From contig NC_092628.1 in assembly GCF_039555335.1 (NCBI RefSeq), positions 31,751,727 through 31,815,726 on the forward strand: 64,000 bases of DNA, given 5' to 3'. The notes below the pieces were generated by a model, which did not search any database, was not told the DNA's origin, and saw only the letters and a program-made list of their open reading frames with translations. A program made the translations under genes and the position numbers. How positions within the stretch are numbered: position 1 is the first letter of the stretch; each line of letters opens with the position of its first letter. The DNA is from Amphiura filiformis. Taxonomy: Eukaryota > Echinodermata > Ophiuroidea > Amphilepidida > Amphiuridae. Positions 25,901-40,900 of the stretch are shown here, piece after piece.

Positions 25901-28900
25901 AACACATCTTGGTATAAGTTGACAGTTATATAGCTACCTTACTTACTTATTGATACTTTGGAAAGAAATAAGTACTTGTTAAGAAATACACTATAGTAAT
26001 AGAATATCTTATAGTTTATACAGCAGCGGTGAGATATTGTCAAAAAGATGGCATTCAGTGCGCTTGTCAAACTCGTTCCGAAAAAGCGTGTTAAAAGCAT
26101 AAAAATATGGAAGAAGATAAAAAACACATGGAAATGACACGGCAAAGATTGATAATAAAAAGATGCACACTTCAAATCATACTCAAAACTTTACCTTATT
26201 TGTGTTCAGTAAGTCAGAAACAATTTTAGTTAAAATCTCAAATCCTTTTTTTTTTTTTGTTTCATTTTCTAAAAAAAACACATGCACCTGGTAGGGTCCA
26301 TGCTTCATTCATTGATGGAATTCTTTGGAAGATGGGGGTTAAAGGTCAATCTAGACACAAATGGCTCCCATAATCCTTCACTTTCAGTTTAAATTCAGTG
26401 ACCCATGGCGGAAAGAAATAGAATATTTGCCATCATGTGATACACACTGATAAACCAATGTTAAGATTTCCCAAAAGTGTGCACAAAATTGAACTCCATG
26501 TGTACCACATGATAAGCGAGTGGAGTAGTGTATAATTGGAACAGATTACAGGAAAAGGTCAAAGTTCAATAGGGGGTCACTGAATTCTGCTTTTGCAAGT
26601 GAGGGTGCAGAGCTACAACAGAGCAGCGCACTATGCAGCAACTAAGCTGATAAACTTTGCAGGTTTCTAGAGTTACCTATCTATTTTGATTTTTCAACCA
26701 ATTTTGTCAACAAACCCTATCGAAGACCAACCTATCGATTTTGATCGTTATAAGGACTTAAAATAAATAAACCTTTGTTACAGTTAGATGATGATTAACA
26801 TATATAGTCAAGTTTTGTTAGGATCACCCTTGTGTTATAACATTAAACTGTAGTGCGATGATTAGATGTTAACAATGAGTTTGATGTTGGATTAATCAAA
26901 TTAGCGGATTGTTATTTTATATATATAGCTCTGGTGCATATTTTCTTGGTGATTTCATTTTATTTTTAGAACTTTTGAAACATTGAAAACCAACCAGGGT
27001 CATGTATATTACAATCTGACCTGTTTGGGCAGATTGAAGATCGTTCACACACTACAACAAAAACATCATTCTGCGTTTTTGATTCTGAAACATCTGGATA
27101 TCACCATAACCCTGTTTGTTTCAATATTTCCAAATGGGCTATTCCAGTTGAAATCTATTACACCCTCTATGGAAGGCATGACCTTCATCTTCTACACAGG
27201 GAGTGTGAATTTCAAATGGAGTCACCCATGCAGGTAACCCCATTTGAAATTCACACTTCCTGTGTGGACGATTAAGGTAATGTCTTCCATAGGGGGTGTA
27301 TGGATTTCAACTGGAATAGCCCAATGCTCATGTGGGTTTCATTTACTTGTTTTCTACTTTGTGCAGTATTGTTTTTCCTTTAAATTTGTGATGAAAGATT
27401 TGTTCAGACCTATGCTAAAGAACAAGTAGATGACTGGAAAGGGCATCAAGATGTATGACAAAGGAGGACCAAAAGGAAACTTTTAATAATTTTTTTTTTC
27501 ACAGAAAAATGCTTAATTTGTATGGGTTAACATTGAGCCCATTTGGTATTAATGTTCCAAGCTTAGGACACCGATCAATTAAGCTTGTGATTCACTTGTG
27601 TTTTCGAAACCATAAGTACAGTTCATTTCCACGTTTAAACAAAAATGGTTCTCCTTCAATAATAGGAATCGCATCACTCCTTTGTCATACAGAACCTTCC
27701 CAATACATACCCAACCCTCTATTTGAGGTGTTTGATGGTGTTTCTATTACGAATGTAGATACGCATACGCCAGCCAATCACAGTGACTGGCGTCTATTTG
27801 GTGTTTTTACTTAATACAATTATTCCTAAAAACGCCAATGGAAAAGTGTTAAGTACCTGATCATCGATGTCATCCTACAAGTCGTAAAAAAAACAAAAGT
27901 TAGAGAGAAAAGGTGGGTTTAGGTGAAGGTGTATAACATGGTGGTTAATAAGCTACAAAAATATTAATTGTCCCAATTAGGGCAGTTAATAGACAATGAA
28001 ATGAAATCATATATACCAAATTGGGCTCTGTGGCATTAGCATTAGTTTTCCAAAGAAGCCAGTTTTTTGTTTTTGTTTTTTGTTTTGACAATAAAAAGCA
28101 ATTTTAGCCTCAAGCTTTAAGTGTTTCTATATTGTAACAAGTCTATCCTGCATTTTCAAAACCAAAAGATTCGTAGAGATCAGCTAGATCTAATTTTCTT
28201 TGCAAAATACTTTAGAACCTATTGGAAACTTGCATAAAAGTTTTGGACTTACACCATAAGAATTGAGTGAACACATTTGTTTCATGTAAACCTGGTGCTT
28301 TACCTCATTTCATCAACCAGAAAATTTGAAAAATATTGAATCAAAATTATCATGCCAGCAAGAGCCATGAGAAAATGTGTAAAAATGAACATTCAAGAGT
28401 TTTCAGTGTTTGAAATGACAATTGTGATAAAAAATGCAAAAGTTTGATAAAATAAACTTAAAATAAACTTAAAACATAAAATACACAAGAAGTACACAAA
28501 AACACTAAAAACACAGATCACCATTGTCGGGCCAAAATCAATAGTCATTGAGTTCCATCTGTCTGTTCTGATCAAAAATGCTCTTTTTTTTTTTAATACC
28601 TACTCAATTTGGAAATTGGCAAGTTTAAAAATTATAGTATACTATGAATTATCACATTTTTTATATTGCTAACTTTTTTTAAATGTGTTAGACTTTTGTC
28701 AGCTTACAGGATTCACAGAAATGATTGCAATTATTAATCAAAGTCTTAGAACAAATTATTTATCTATTCATTCCTTGGCAAAGGTATCATCTTTTTCAAA
28801 AAAGGTATGATAAAGCTCTTAGAATATTGATAAAATGATATTACTTCCTAATTCTTCTAAGGGAAAAAGAAAAGATTGCTTCACAAGAGCAGCATTTTTA

Positions 28901-31900
28901 TTCAGGACAGACAAGAGTGTACAGTACACATCAGGAGTGGTCGGTGTTTGCAAGAGATGGTGGGGTCAGCAGTGCTGTGGGCTTGCTCAGTATGATGTAA
29001 AAGTATATCTTGATATCACCAGCCTCAAATCATGCTTCCTTCTGCTGTGGTTAACATAATTGACATTTTAGGGCAAAAAATGCAATGAACCACCATATAA
29101 GCAGTATTTTTAGAACCAGTTTACTGGTGCTAAAAATCACTACCATGATACTTCACCAGGCCTACTTTGTGAAAACGGCAGCATTTCCTCACAACCAAAG
29201 AACCAATGCATCTATTCAACGAGAATCATCATTAATGCATAACACAGCAGAGTATAATGTACTGAGCTTCGGTAAAATATCGACCACTGACCGGCAAATG
29301 ACCAAAAGTTGCTTTAGATGGTAGGCGTACTGCCAAAGTGTGAAGTGTGATTATACTGAAGCCCTGATTAGATGCTTTGGCATCTGCCGACAACTTACAG
29401 CATCGCTAAGCCCTGCCGACTGGGCAGACATAGACGGCAAAGGCTTTCCTTGGATAAAAGGAATTACAGATTTAAATTTAAGTAGCATTTTTGAGCTATT
29501 GGTAGCATGTTAGACAAGAGAAGAGGTCTTGGAAAAGGATTTTAAGCTATTGGATGCATGTTTTCTTTAGTAAGACAACCATCACTGACGTAGATATGTC
29601 TTCTTCTACTCCGATTCATTTTACATGTTATGGCAGACGGATTGAAGTCGATACACAGTCAAAAGAAAGCATGATGTCAGGTGATGGGATGACAAGATAC
29701 AACCTTTGTAGTATAAGACCAAGAGCTAGACAAGGAGGGAGCCGAGCTAGAATAAATTCTCTTCAATGAGCCATAAACACATTAAAAACTCATTAACTTC
29801 CTCACCATCATTACTAACCATGTCAATGTGAACATACTGTATGGGATGGGCAGTCATGGATACTCACACACAGAAAACAAATCCCCTCCTTATTGAAAAG
29901 GACAAAAACTTGCTTTGCTTTGGTAAAAACCAAATCAATATGTATCTGGGAATTTTTGGTTAGTCCTTTTCCTCAAAATCATGATATATGAATTAACTGG
30001 ATACAAAATTTGGACAGCTACCAGATTATATTTTATGTTAGGAAAAACATTACATAATTATGGTAAAGGCAAATTATATTGATTAGGGCAGGTCCACAGG
30101 TCTTAACAGAACCCTAATTGAGAATCGGACTTATCTTGACAAAATAAAAAGCAATGTTCTGCATCTTCCAAGCCAGATCTTAAGGGGAGGGGCGATGCAG
30201 GTAGTGACTAAAAGTTGCTGAAGAATATGCATAAATTGATCTTTAATCAATTACATATTGTTAATACACATGATATCAAGTTGTTCAAGATGGGCACTTT
30301 TGTTTCTGCATGTGAGTATATATCGGACAATGAACTCCAAACGACTGTAACTTAACATGCTTTAATTGCACTTCAAAGAAGACTGCTTGAAACCAAACAA
30401 CATCATTGCACTGATTACAGGCCATCACAAGCATGCAAAAATCACACAGCTTTATCTCAAAGCAATAATTATAGAAATGGGGTAGAGCAAATTGCATGCA
30501 AAGTGCCAAAGGTGGTGACTGACTGAGAGAGTGAGAAGAGAGATATAGAATCAAAGCAAATCATGCTTGCAAAAAGAAGCTATCAAATAATTATACCAAT
30601 AGCTATTTTTTTTACATTTACTTGTTATTATCAATAGTACTACAGATACCAAACAAACTTTATTTTGATGTGCACAAAATTTGACAACAAATATTGCACT
30701 AGTAGATGATATTTAAATGAAATTATTAGTAGAATAATCAAAAATAATCATGATGAAAATAATAACAACTTGCTTGCTTCAAATATGGATATACAGATAT
30801 AATTTTATTTTGTTAATTAAAAAATAATTAGAAATGATAATCGTTCCATGATCCCTTGGATTTAGTATGTAAATAAGAGATAAATAGTGCAGTTATAATG
30901 TGCTATTTGAAAATAGAAAACCTATAACAGAGTGCACATCTAGAAGAGGAGTGCAGTGCACTTTGCGACCGTCATGAAAGTTAACCACCACTGACGCTTA
31001 CACCGATTACGTACAAACAATACCTATGTATATATATAGCCCATATGTACTACAAAGACAAAGCACGCACAGACATAAAACATACACAACATAAGACAAA
31101 AGCAAAACAATATGTGCAAATCAATCATCTTCCCGAAAGATTGAACCCTGCTGAAAAATTGTCATTTTGCTGAAAATTGTACAATCAAAAATCTAACCAC
31201 AGATATAGTCTGATTGGTAGAATGGGGATTTGACTATCTTTTCAACAGGGATAATCATATAAAGTAGAATTTGATTGATTCCATTTGCTTCAACAAAGAC
31301 CACATAAAGACAACAAGCACCAATGTCGGCACTTTTTCTTACCCGCATATTGGCCAGTGTAACCCAATAAACCTTGCCTTCACCGATGTAGTCCCCATGC
31401 TGATTGGATACCGAGTAGTGGACCTGGTATCCGCGGATATCACCATGTTGGCGATGCTCTGCAGGTGGTTGCCAACGGATACGCAAGGTTGTGGAATTCA
31501 GCGCCTCAACACGAACCTTCTTTGGTGGGCCATCAGGAACTGTTGAGAAAATGTAAAAGTATACGGAATGAAAAACTGAAATACTATGAAATAATGTTTA
31601 TTAAATATTATCGTTACTAAGTAATAAAATAGCAAGAACACAATACGTAAGGATAGCAATATAATAATAGTCCACTGCTTGAATACATTGGTTGATGCAA
31701 CACCTCTATAGAGCTTCATTTGTGTCACTTTTCTTCAAATTTTTTTTAAGTGGCTATGTTAAGTTTAAGGCACCCATCTCTATGCAAGAAGTCAACATTT
31801 ACAAGGCCCAATTTAGGCAGTTTCATTCAGTAAGGCAGCATATGAGCAGCGGGATGAGAGTTGCGTTCATATTTTCTTTCTTGAATTATTTGTTTACATA

Positions 31901-34900
31901 CTTGAAATATGGTCATGAGAGTGTATCATTGAAACTTGTCTGACTGTTCCACTACATTTATATCTCTACAAAGACTATTATACAAGCCAATAATATCACA
32001 ACATGGCCATTGCTCTCTACTATTCACTCTCCACAATACTCACAACTATCAGAAACCACTCACAACAAACAGATCAAGTATGTAACAAAGTTAATATTTC
32101 AAATGTACAATCCACAGGATGTGAGCCCCATGTGAGCTTGGTACTTCTGAGAGCATATGAAATGTTTCCATGTTCTTTTGATATTGAGCAGACGACATTA
32201 AGTGGTTTGATTTTTAGTCAAATAATACTATTAAGACATGGCTGACATTGATTTCTACATGTCTTATATAGATATTGATACATATATATCTCCCATAGGA
32301 CCAGAGCTAATGTAATAGAGTAGGTACTTAAGAGTACTTAAAATGTTGCAATGCTTTTGTTTTTATGAAAAAAGATTAATTGCTTGATTCCATTTAAATA
32401 TACTATCAAGCCATGATTTAATGTACACACATTAATGCATATACCATAAGTACTTGACATTACGTGAAGGAATCTGTATACCTTACATAAACAAGAAAAA
32501 TTCCCATACTCTTAATATAGAAAGGAAAGAATTGCTACATTTACTATAAGACGTAATTCAACTTGATTTATAGACTATATATATATAGATACATTTAAGC
32601 ACTTCCCTTACGAGGCATGTTACCAAATGCAACTTGTGTACTTCAAATAAACAATCGCACATTAATGCTTTGATCTGAGAACATTAATTGCTTGATTTCC
32701 GTCATATATACCATTAAGACATACTTCAAATTGATATCTAGACTTTGTATATACATAAATGCGCATCATCCCGGAGGACTCGAAAGCCTGCCGGTATGTG
32801 AAGGTATTTCCAGCTCAAGTATAAACAAGAGCATGTGAAATATCTTGCATGTGACAAGATTAACTGCTTGCTTTTTGGACACATCTGGCAACCGGATTAC
32901 CGCACATTTTCAATTTGCCAGTGCAAACAAGCAGCTTACTTGACTTGTTCTTTTGCCTTCCCTTTTGTGTCTTCACATCATCGCAGGAAAATGCAGTTTT
33001 CTATTACGAGTTAGCTTTGGGTTTGCCGTGGCCGTGCCTGCAAGCCTTTTGCAAATTCACCAATAATAAATTTGATTTCTATGTTTGCCAAACATCTGTT
33101 TGAGTATGCATGTAAATTGTTTTGAATCTCAACTAGCTCACACGCAGGAGCTGTTTGTTTTATTTTTATTTACAGTACTTATTTTATCTACTTGTTGTTG
33201 GTAAACATTTTCTCTTTATGTATTTACTTATTTATAACCTGCTAATTAATTTATTTACATTTCTTCTCTTATTATGTTTTACATAAATCAGTTTCTTCTT
33301 TACGATTTATCATAAATGCTACTATATTTTTATTGATTTACATCAAAATATGCATCTGTTGAGCTTCTGTAACACCAAGATTTTAATGATCAAATAATAA
33401 TTAATGAATTTCTTGACATATTTGTAAAGGAGGAGGTACTATGAAACACTCCACACTATAACCCCATAAGTGGAAGTATAAAATCTTTTCATATTAATCC
33501 ATACCGACTGAAAATATGCCCTATTGAATGACGCATCTTAAAAGCACCCATAAATCTATTTAAGTTAGTGCTAAGTGAGCTTGATAGCATTTTATGTTTG
33601 CTCAACTCAAAGAGAAAATATTCTTGTGAAAGAGCACTTTTAAGAAAACAATACTTGACTTCACAAAACCTCTCAATCAGCTTCCCATTAGTTTGTTGTG
33701 TGACGTAATGCCAGTGATATTACCGCACAATACTAGCAGAATGGGCTATTCTATTTAAAATCCACACTACCCCTGTGGAAGATTTTGGAAAATGAAATGA
33801 ACACGTTAGGCAGCTCCATTTGAGTTTCACACACCCTCTGAGAAAGATTCAACCTGAATCTTCCACTGAGGGAGGATGAGTTTCAAATGGAGCTGCTAAT
33901 GTGTTCATTCCATTTGAAATTCATACTCCCCCTGTGGAAAATATTTCTAAAATCTTCTACAGGGGTAGTGTGGATTTTAAGTAGAATAGCCCAATACCGT
34001 TGCCTTAGTGAGGATGTGATTTATACCGAGTGATGCATAAAAAAGATGGAAATGTTATTACCTTTTATCCTCTAAAAATTTCCAAAATTGTACATTTTCA
34101 GCCATATTTGAATTCTATAAAATATTAATTAAAATGAGTACAAGACTAGTATTGGTCCAGTGATTCTTTAGATATGCCTCGTTTCGGGCACTACCTCACA
34201 AGGGCCTATCAGGAATATCATGCAGGGATTATGCCTTAGTCCTGTCTTAGATTCCTTATTATAAGAATAACATAGCTGACAGCTACTTCATCATTGCCAC
34301 AGCATCTTCATGGCATTTTAAGTGTTTTTCGTTCAATAGGGGAAGTTCATTGAATGTGATTATTGTGTATGTTGTAAAAATGAAGAGCAGAGGCCTAAAT
34401 GAGATAACACATTTTGATGCAGGCATTCCATTTCATGAAAAAAATACATTTTTACTGTCAACAAAATATGGCAAATGTGCTTGTCACATATATCACGATC
34501 AGAACATTATTTTCATTAATCAGGAACTGAAAGTGGACACACAAGCTTACCAACTGCCATTCTTTATGTTTCAGAGGTGCTTTTTGTTTTTTCTTGTGAC
34601 ATTTGAGTGACTTCCTCTCCGATTCGGCGCGACGCCGATAAAGTTAAATTAAACGGTAGAAGAGGAAGAGGCCAAAGTGGTTTACTGACTACTCTGTCCT
34701 TCAAGTAAATCATTTTTTAATTTGGATTCAATTAACTGGACACTATAATGCACAGCACACATGCATTGGTTGGTTTGACATTAATTGCAGATTGACAGAT
34801 GATAGTATTTGAAATTATTAGACCAAATAGTATCGGCATGTATATACCTATGCAAATGGGTAGCTTTTTGTATAGCATAAAAATGTAAGATGTTTTCCTA

Positions 34901-37900
34901 TTTAGATACTAGGGTGCTACTCTTGTGTTGTCAAAATATCCTGAAATGCCAAAAAATATGAAAACGTACATTTTCCTATACTTCTGTAATCTAAGCCTAA
35001 TCAGAAATTTCTGATAAGTAGTATCTTTGATTTGATAAATAACATCAAATCATATATTTTCTTCTTTATTTTGACATTTTATATAACCTTACTTTACTAC
35101 ATTTTGTTTTGTCTTACTTTAATGTAAGCACTGATTAAACCTCAACCCCGATTTGTGACTCCTACATCACCTTGTTAGTCCCACAAATAGGATTACAGTA
35201 GAGTGTCTTCTTGAGACTTTGAAGAGGACATACACAACTGTGTGAGTGCTCCAACCAAATTGGGTTTTCTACATGACAATATTATATAGCATGTCCCAAT
35301 AAAAAGTTGCACATCCACATTATGGTTGTTTGTGTTAAGCAGAACTAAATGCTGTTTTATGTTTAAATGTTAACCAATTTCTGAAAAGTCAGACCACTAG
35401 GAAACCCCACATCAATATTCTGTCATCTGTCCTTCATATCGACTGGGTATCTTGTGACCCTTCATATTGTTCTCATTGGGAACTACAAAATTAAAAAGAA
35501 CACCATCTCTTATGAACTGGGTTAAAATTTGATAAAGCTTTCTAAATATCTTACTGTCACTGTGTCAATTTCAGCTGAGTTTAATGACAAACAAAAATGA
35601 CCACATTCTCCACTGAAAAAGTAGGACCCTAAATGGTGCATCTCAAGTTCCTTTCAGCTATTAAATATGCACTATGCAGAGGTAATTGAAGCAAGTTTCA
35701 AAATAAATGGGTCAATTTGTAATTGCCTGACAGTTATAGAACATTCATAGAAACCAGGTACAACAAATCTCCTTTAAATGCTCAACCAGTTTGAATCAGA
35801 TAACCTGAAATTTACCTTTCCAGTTTTTTTTAGTTTAAACAAGATAAAAGCATTGGATTTTCACTTAGACACGCTGTACCACAGTCCATGCCAAAGTAAA
35901 TTGTTTTCCCTTGCAGCGAGGCAAGAGGGTAGAGAAACAGACAGGTGACATACCCAGGCAAGGAAATTAAAAGCAAAGTCGTGTTTATTTTACTTGCCAT
36001 CCTTTGACCCATTTCAACTGATTTGCTAAGAGCATAAGGGCATCACATATACTGGCAAAGGAGAATATTTGGTTACCCAATGGCATTACTATTATTTGGT
36101 CTCTGACACTGTCGTCGCAAGGTGAGGATGTAAAAAGCTTTAATCAAAAAAAAAAATTAAAGATTTAAAAGAGTTTTATCATTTATCAAACATTTATTTC
36201 TTTTTTATGTTTACTTATTTATCTTATTCATTTATTCTTTCCCTACCTTACTCTTTAATTCAATGATTATCATAAGTCTTTGAAATATATACTACTAACT
36301 GATTCTAAATTATTCCAGTAGCTTCCGATTTGAATCTAGAAATATTTGGTTCATGTTTTATTGAAAGTAAAACCACTTATCTAATAACTTTCGGATACAT
36401 GGCATAGTAAAAAGTTCTTCTGGGCACCTAGGGAGAGCAGTGTCGGCACATTGAAAGTTGACCAAAGTTAAAGAAATATGTTCTTTGTTGTTTAATAAAA
36501 ATCATCTTTCCAATTCTACATTGAAAGATGATGTCCACAGCAACATGTGATGTAATGCAATCTTCAATCACAACGGTTGGAGAAAGTGAAACATAGAAAT
36601 CTACCTCCAACATACACCATTAATATTGTAAGTGGTCCCAGGATATTCTACGCCAGTCAAAAGTGACAAGCCAAACAAAATGACAAATGTGTTGGGTTAA
36701 GAGGAGTCAACCACTGCTTGTCAACAATGTAATTCAAACTTGTCACCAGCTTCTCCCTATGTACATAAATTACTGCTCATATCTCAATTATAGGCTGACT
36801 TTTTGACATCTCATGCCAGAAATATCTAGTAATAGTTATGCTTGGCTGATCTAGGACATGACTGTGACAATGCACTCTGGTTATCTAATACTCACTTAGG
36901 CTGTGTTTGATGTTAAAGGGCAGACAGGTCTTATTTGTATTTTTGTTAAATTAAAAAACAAACTATTTTGATCTGAATTGCACACCTGACATGGAAATTT
37001 GATCATGATATATTATGCCAATCAAACAAAGTGACTACGTGCATGCATGCATACATTTGTCTGTGTGTGTGTTCGTCTGTTTTGCACGTAGTAATGGGCC
37101 AATCTCTAAAATACAAATTTCTGAAACTTTAGGATTTGTTCACTCTCATGACCATATTTATAGTAAGCCTATACATCAAATTTGCATTCAATGAGTAAAA
37201 ACATATCTATCAGTGGTTTGGGGTGTTTTGCTTTCATATTGCTAAATTTTGTGTTCAAACTTTTTAAGCCACTTTCGGGTTGAGCTCTTTCAACCTAACT
37301 CGCTTTAATTCCTTTGTCAAAGCTCATAGAGATATGCATCCCTTATGTAATCTTTGAAAACTAATTAAAGTATTTATAAGGCATGGGGTTTTGCTACCCT
37401 ACACACATTACCAAATTTCCCTATTCACCAATGTGTGTACTAGCTTGAACTAGTGCACCGTGAGGATTTGAATGTCTACTGACCAACACCACCTTTCGGC
37501 CACTATTGTGTCTACTGCTATGGAAACCAATATGAATTCATGCATATACTTTGAGCTAACAACACCTGATGAATTATGATTTCCATACTTTTATCATCAT
37601 AGCTCAGAATATCAAGCTTGTCGGTCTTCTTATAAATATACACATTGTACTTAGTGGATCTTACTTACCTGTGACATATAACATTTCAAATTAACTCCAC
37701 AATTGGACTGTATAAAATAGTAAATTTTAACAAACTTATCAACTTATGCTTGTACTGAAGCGAATACATAAAATGGAAAGACATTTTGGAATCATCATGC
37801 TTTTGTAGATAAAATCTGCTAAAATGGAAACAATTTATAGATAAAAAAAAAAGTGACATGATGCATGTGGTAAACAGCAAATATGGTGCGTTAAGAATAA

Positions 37901-40900
37901 CAAAAAAAGCTTTTATCGTGCAATGGTTTAATGAGAAATGGTTGTAATGCAAAGGATTTTAGATGCAAAGCATGTTAGCATTAAGAAATATAAATAATAC
38001 AAAACACCATTAGTATTGATTGTTATGTACAAGGTAAGAGCTAAGAGGCTACATTTTACATATATGACACTTGTATGCTAAAATAGAAACACATAGTTAA
38101 TTGCCAGTTGGAATAGGTGGACAAATTTTGAATGCATTTTTATAACGATGACATATGGCATAATATATATCCTTACATTGTTTACTTCAAAGGAGAGATC
38201 AAAGAAAGTTGAATCACATACAATACTTTTCTAGGAAACTAAATTTGTACAAGCTCAACAACTTAAGACTATGCCAATGGGAGATTCCATAATTAGGAAT
38301 ACCATACCTTTACTGACACAAATAACAACAGGTGCATTGACTTATCACAAAAAGGTTTTACCTATACAGACTAATTGAGTTATCCACCAGAATCATTATT
38401 TTCCAATTTCACAAGTTGCGACTTTTCAACCTCTGCAAAAATAGGTGTGCAACAGTGCTCAATATGTAACTACCCTACTCTACACAACATCATTCTAAAA
38501 AGCAGTCAGTGCACTCACTGCAATAAGTTAACACGATGTAAAGAAAACCTGGGAAATAACACAGTAATCAGCAGGTGTCGTGGCGGTTGAATTCTGAAGT
38601 AGCCTTCAGCGCCAGGGAATCTGCTCACTCAAAAGCATAGAGTGGGAATAGAGTATGCCCGTACCTAGAGTGCCAAATACTTATTTTACACGATAAAACG
38701 CTTCAATCATAACAGCCAAAATTAACTAGTGAACACAGGTACTTGGTGTGTTATGCATTCCTGGAGGGTCCGTGCCTGAGATGAATGAACCATTCCCTAC
38801 TTATATTAGCTTACTATTGTAACATCTTCAAAAAGAACCCTTTTTGCTCATTTTCTATCTTTTTTAAAAATGACGACGACGACTACGGGAAAAACTTCTT
38901 GTGAGCAAATCGATTTGACATGTTGCATACAGGAACCTTGCAGTAAGTGTTCTTTATTGAGACATGGTTTAAAGTAGACAACAAGATTTACGACGAGTGT
39001 AATACATAGCTTTAAGATACAGCGTGCTCTTGCATTTTAGTCTCTGGCTTACAGGCTACATGAATGAATCAATTCATGGATCTCATCATGTGTCCTCATA
39101 AAGTAGGCTCATTATTTGCTTATATTACATACAACTCAAATATGACTGTCTTCTACATATACCAAACAGGTGAAATGAACTCTGATATTTTAAACAAATC
39201 AATGTTGTTGTTTTCACTGAACAAAACAAGTCGTGCTCCAATCCAGTGTGCATATGATAGGTAAACGACTACCATTATGTGTTCCTTTATATCCAAAAAG
39301 TTTTACAGAATAAAGCACATGTGTTGCAAATGAGATATATTGTTGTTTACCACAAAGGGCAATTCTTTTAAGAAGATAGTATAATACCATCAGTTTTCTC
39401 CCAGCTGACCGACTCATGCAGTCTCAGTTGCTGAAGCTCCTGATGTCCCAAATTTGATTCCTCAATTTCAAGAGTTTATTAAATATAATCTTGCTTTCCT
39501 CAAAGGCTAACATTCATGTTTGTTGTTGCACACTGCGTTGTAAATGTCTTAATGTAGCCAAACGTTTGGCAGTCCATCCAATTTTTTTTTAAATAAGTAG
39601 GGAATCGGTGCCATGCAGCTTTAAATGTAATGAGGATGAAACTTCAAATAGGATTTATCAAAACCTGGTCATTCAATAAACTAACAAGCAATTCCAGTGC
39701 TTCATGGACCTGGCCTGGTTGTGCTAATGGACATAATATTTGTCTTATAATCAACCCCAATCAATAGGGAACTCTATCCGCCTTGTTGAAATATGCAAAT
39801 TGGCTGTGGTATTGCTTTGCGGTCATTAAACTGAAATCCACCCATTTTAAGCTTATCTAATTTTCTTCTTTTTCCCCTTCTATCATTTTGTGATGACTGA
39901 TCTATCAAAAGCTACCTTTCAGATTGAAGTATAATCATTAAAAGGCTATTCAACTGAAGGTCAAATCAATGGCTCGTGTCACTATAAATACCCAATTTGC
40001 CAAATGATTACTGCATTTCAGTAAATTTTTACTAATCAAGTACTAATCATCTCAAAGTACCATATGCCACTAGTACTGATTGTAAACTATATGGATGATT
40101 CAAATTTGCTCTCCAAAATATTCTGATAAATTCACGCTTACATCATTTGCCCTAGAATAAACCTAACCATAGCCTTTTTTTGCTCAGAATTATATGCCTG
40201 CATTGAAGTTAGTTTAAACCAGATTTCAAGCAATATGCAGACAATTTACAGATTACATGCCACAATCTTGTTCGTTAAGATTCTATCAAAAAATGGAAAA
40301 AAATCTTTCAGCAAATATAACATCAAGAGATATCGCCAGCATACCAACCATCTGACAATTTGGCTATAAATAGAGTTCCATTTTTATATGTAAATGGGTA
40401 AATTAGCCTGCCAGATGAAAGCTCTACCTATTTCCCCAATGAGGAACCTCATAACAGTATTTCACTCTTTTTAATGATTTTTATGTAGATTCCGTACCTC
40501 ATTTCAAATCATCAAATAGAGTTTTCATCTTGAGACACACAAATTTGGCAGTCTATTTTACCCACCCTTAAGCCTTTCCTAAGAGAAAGACCAATCCTTT
40601 GATAAATAACTCCTCTGGCTATTCTCTATATAATTCTTATACTAATTTGTTTCACCTACATGCCATGTGATGTCTTGAAAAAGTCAAAAGTGTTAGTTTT
40701 TAACAATTGTCCTCACATACTGGTGTTATACTCTATAATGACAGGCATGTGGAACATCATGAACAGAGATGAGGGGCAATACAATCTTAGTCACATATTT
40801 GACAATCTTCTTGGAACACAAACTGGCAAATATGTTGCTGAGCAACCAACATCCTATGCGGTAAACAGATCATCACAAAAACAATAGTTTTGAAAAAGTC

